The notes below the pieces were generated by a model. The model was not told where the DNA came from. It searched no databases and saw only the letters and a list, made by a program, of their open reading frames with translations. A DNA stretch of 57,865 bases from Ferruginibacter sp. (GTDB lineage: Bacteria > Bacteroidota > Bacteroidia > Chitinophagales > Chitinophagaceae), in NCBI GenBank assembly GCA_025963635.1, contig JAOQAK010000048.1, positions 1-57,865 of the forward strand, written 5' to 3'. Of the stretch, positions 55,590 through 57,865 are shown piece after piece. Position 1 is the first letter of the stretch; the number at the start of each line of letters is the position of its first letter. The position numbers and the translations under genes are program-made.

Positions 55590-55677
55590 CTCCCCAAGGG
55601 GGAGAACCAAATCCAAACCCTGATAACGTCAACAGCCCTGAAAGGGCGAAATACATCAACGATGGGTGCAGCCCATC
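55590..55677. repeat. REP-like triple palindrome between hemE and hemF
   Basis: Three hairpins in a row: CTCCCCAAGGGGGAG (55590-55604), AGCCCTGAAAGGGC (55634-55647) and GATGGGTGCAGCCCATC (55661-55677). The last two resemble REP elements that accompany REP-associated tyrosine transposases in Bacteroidota. No transposase is in the window. Confidence 0.65.
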
Positions 55678-55687
55678 CCGTAAAAAA

Positions 55688-56599
55688 ATGACCCACAAAG
55701 ATCAATGGACCACCTTCATTCACCAGTTACAGGATGACATCTGCAACGCCCTGGAAACATGCGATGGCGCTGCAAAATTCATCGAAGATAACTGGCAAAG
55801 GCCCGAAGGCGGTGGAGGAAAAACAAGGGTGATCAGCAACGGGGATGTGATAGAAAAAGGCGGCGTAAATACCTCGATCGTTTTTGGAAAAGTAACCGAT
55901 CTTATGCGCAGCCAGTTAAAAATTGAAGGAGATAGCTGGTTTGCCAGCGGTTTAAGCCTGGTAATACATCCGATAAATCCTTTCGTGCCAACGGTGCATT
56001 GCAATTACCGCATGTTTGAATTATACGATGAAGCAGGAGAAGTTATAGACAGGTGGTTTGGCGGAGGTACTGATCTCACACCCTATTATTTAATAGAAGC
56101 AGATGCAAAACATTTTCATCAAACCTACAAAAATGTATGCCACCAGTTTGATCCTTCCTTCTACGGCGAATTCAAAAAAACGTGTGACCACTATTTTGTG
56201 AATACACACCGCAATAATGAACGAAGGGGTATTGGCGGCATTTTTTATGATTATAAAAGGCCGGATGATCAAAAGAAATTCGAATTTTGGTTCGACTTGG
56301 CAAAAGCGGCGGGATATGCTTTTATAGATGCTTATATTCCCATTGTGGAGCAAAGGAAAAACATGGCTTACACACCGGAAAATAAATATTGGCAGGAAAT
56401 AAGGCGTGGCCGTTACACCGAATTCAATCTCGTACATGATCGCGGAACCATTTTTGGGTTAAAAACAAACGGCCGCACTGAAAGCATCTTAATGAGCCTG
56501 CCCCCGACGGTAAGATTTGAATACAATTATCAACCAGTATCTGGAAGTGAAGAAGACAAATTATTGCAGGCCTGTTTGCACCCGCGGGAATGGATATGA
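55688..56599 (+). CDS. hemF: Oxygen-dependent coproporphyrinogen III oxidase
   Basis: Converts coproporphyrinogen III to protoporphyrinogen IX with O2, without metal or cofactor. Family motifs: FIEDNWQRPEGGGGKTRVI, HPINPFVPTVHCNYRMFE, WFGGGTDLTPYYL, RRGIGGIFYDY and RYTEFNLVHDRGTIFGLKTNGR, in pieces. The ATG at 55688 (MTHKDQWTTF) is right; the frame upstream runs through the end of hemE. At 303 residues it is normal. The O2 requirement suggests at least microaerobic growth, unless a hemN exists elsewhere. Confidence 0.97.
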   Translation: MTHKDQWTTFIHQLQDDICNALETCDGAAKFIEDNWQRPEGGGGKTRVISNGDVIEKGGVNTSIVFGKVTDLMRSQLKIEGDSWFASGLSLVIHPINPFVPTVHCNYRMFELYDEAGEVIDRWFGGGTDLTPYYLIEADAKHFHQTYKNVCHQFDPSFYGEFKKTCDHYFVNTHRNNERRGIGGIFYDYKRPDDQKKFEFWFDLAKAAGYAFIDAYIPIVEQRKNMAYTPENKYWQEIRRGRYTEFNLVHDRGTIFGLKTNGRTESILMSLPPTVRFEYNYQPVSGSEEDKLLQACLHPREWI

Positions 56600-56605
56600 T
56601 GTTTG

Positions 56606-56877
56606 AATGTCTGATGTCGGATTTTTGGATGTCTGATTTCATTTGAAGCGTTGCCTTGTTTTTTTTCGGATATGTAATGATGATAATTAGTGATAAAATA
56701 TAAACAGGTTACTTATGAGGTTTTACTAAAATTATTTAAAGAATTGAATGAAAACACAGCAATTTTGCTTTTACAGAAAAAATAATCAAAGCAAATCATT
56801 GTAAAAAAGGTCTGAACCTATCATAATAAGCTGGCATTTAAAAAAAATCAGACATCTAAAAATCAGACATCAGACAT
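56606..56877. repeat. 33-bp inverted repeats flanking a 205-bp spacer (hemF-hemB gap)
   Basis: The left arm at 56606-56639 reads ATGTCTGATGTCGG, ATTTTT, GGATGTCTGATTT. The right arm at 56845-56877 is its reverse complement with about two changes. Each arm is itself made of 7-base words (ATGTCTG). The spacer holds no gene and is AT-rich. The layout could be MITE-like, or two heptamer arrays in opposite orientation. Confidence 0.7.
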
Positions 56878-56886
56878 ATTAATATT

Positions 56887-57861
56887 ATGCAACTACAAAG
56901 AAGAAACCGAATCCTGAGGGCCAACCCTGCAATAAGAAGCATGGTGGCGGAAACCATCCTGACTCCTGCCGATTTTATAGCGCCTTTGTTTATTGATGAA
57001 GGTGAAAATGTATTGTTTGAAATACCCTCCATGCCAGGTTATTACCGCCGTTCGCTGGATGGAACCGTAAAGGAAGTGCAGGAATTATGGAACATGGGTA
57101 TCAAAAGTGTTTTGTTATTTGTAAAAGCGCCCGACGAATTAAAAGACAATACCGGTAAAGAGGCATGGAACCCGGAAGGACTGATGCAAAGAAGTATCAG
57201 GGCGATAAAAAATGCAGTACCCGGCATAATGGTGATGACGGATGTGGCACTCGATCCCTATTCATCTTATGGACATGATGGGATTGTGGAAAATGGTGAG
57301 ATCGTTAATGATCCAACGGTGGAAGCATTGGTAAAAATGAGCCTGAGCCATGCAACAGCGGGAGCAGATTTTGTTGCGCCCAGCGATATGATGGATGGGA
57401 GAATCGGCGCCATCCGGGAGGCCTTTGAAGAACATAATTTTACCCGTACGGGTATCATGGCTTACAGTGCAAAATATGCCTCCTGTTTTTATGGGCCCTT
57501 CAGGGATGCGCTCGATAGCGCTCCCGGCTTCGGCGACAAAAAAACCTACCAAATGGATTATGCCAATCGCATTGAAGCCGTAAAGGAAGCATTGATGGAT
57601 GTGGAGGAAGGAGCGGATATCGTAATGGTAAAGCCCGGCCTCCCCTATTTGGATATTGTGAGAGAGGTAAAGAATGCGGTGGATGTGCCGGTAAGTGTGT
57701 ACAATATCAGTGGCGAATATGCGATGATCAAAGCAGCAGCAAAGATGGGCTGGATCGATGAGAATAAAGCAATTTTGGAAACACTAACCTCTTTTAAAAG
57801 AGCCGGGGCAGATTTGATCGCCACTTATTTTGCGAAGGATGCATGTAAATTACTATCGTGA
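56887..57861 (+). CDS. hemB: Delta-aminolevulinic acid dehydratase (porphobilinogen synthase)
   Basis: Condenses two 5-aminolevulinate to porphobilinogen. The Schiff-base lysine is K249 (DIVMVKPG) and the second active-site lysine K196 (MAYSAKYAS). In the metal region the zinc cysteines of the E. coli enzyme are replaced: DVALDPYSSYGHDG has A121, D123 and D131 where Cys is expected, so this is the Mg-dependent, zinc-independent type. At 324 residues it is complete and ends four bases before the window edge. Confidence 0.96.
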   Translation: MQLQRRNRILRANPAIRSMVAETILTPADFIAPLFIDEGENVLFEIPSMPGYYRRSLDGTVKEVQELWNMGIKSVLLFVKAPDELKDNTGKEAWNPEGLMQRSIRAIKNAVPGIMVMTDVALDPYSSYGHDGIVENGEIVNDPTVEALVKMSLSHATAGADFVAPSDMMDGRIGAIREAFEEHNFTRTGIMAYSAKYASCFYGPFRDALDSAPGFGDKKTYQMDYANRIEAVKEALMDVEEGADIVMVKPGLPYLDIVREVKNAVDVPVSVYNISGEYAMIKAAAKMGWIDENKAILETLTSFKRAGADLIATYFAKDACKLLS

Positions 57862-57865
57862 ATGA

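Overview
The window comes from a Bacteroidota chromosome, most likely a Chitinophagaceae-like member of the Chitinophagales. Evidence for this includes promoters of the TAnnTTTG type, few Shine-Dalgarno sequences, two proteins with C-terminal type IX secretion (T9SS) sorting domains, a TonB-dependent receptor with a carboxypeptidase-like N-terminal domain, a SprA-like surface protein, a Bacteroidota-type three-gene succinate dehydrogenase and a HemJ-based haem pathway. Nearly everything is chromosomal housekeeping. I see no phage, transposase, plasmid or CRISPR genes.

Layout. 1-3.3 kb: the N-terminal 1,090 residues of a large SprA-like protein that leaves the window. 3.5-8.2 kb: sdhC-sdhA-sdhB on the minus strand, with a family 2 glycosyltransferase between sdhA and sdhB. 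8.2-15 kb: a hypothetical protein, a T9SS cargo, a BadF/GlcNAc-kinase-like protein, a CtpA-type protease and cystathionine beta-synthase. 15.06-16.24 kb: a 1.2 kb gene-free stretch that I read as two related structured non-coding RNAs. 16.4-31.4 kb: fba, accD, smpB, an acyl-ACP desaturase, a frame-shifted dCMP deaminase, sdaA, an FKBP lipoprotein, an HU-SPOR protein, a YhhN protein, a double-domain ice-binding-like T9SS cargo, and metZ/OsmC/metX. 31.4-36.5 kb: an aldo/keto reductase, tRNA-Cys, a DUF2490 protein and a TonB receptor. 37-48.6 kb: a complete assimilatory sulfate-reduction block on the minus strand (cysH, cysD, cysN, cysE, cysK, cobA, cysJ, cysI, a cysG N-terminal-type gene and tauE). 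49-57.9 kb: haem synthesis, with hemJ and hemH on the minus strand and hemA-C-D-E-F-B on the plus strand.

How the genes work together. The sulfur block can take sulfate through APS, sulfite and sulfide to cysteine, and it carries its own siroheme supply (CobA plus the CysG-N type dehydrogenase/chelatase). MetX and MetZ add direct sulfhydrylation to homocysteine, and the beta-synthase adds transsulfuration. The haem genes cover glutamyl-tRNA to protohaem except for hemL and the HemG/HemY-type enzymes, with HemJ taking the oxidase role.

The strongest undescribed signals are: (1) a pair of putative ncRNAs at 15.06-16.24 kb with a shared switch-like 5' domain, a shared terminator arm and, in the first, five tandem hairpins whose outer stems covary; (2) a 21-bp palindrome related to AGTCTAC...GTAGACT found only in front of the cysH operon, the siroheme/sulfite-export genes, the TonB receptor (two copies) and tRNA-Cys, which suggests a sulfur regulon that includes a tRNA; (3) intergenic arrays with a 7-bp period, confined to 43-57 kb, each with different words, some supplying the stop codons of neighbouring genes.
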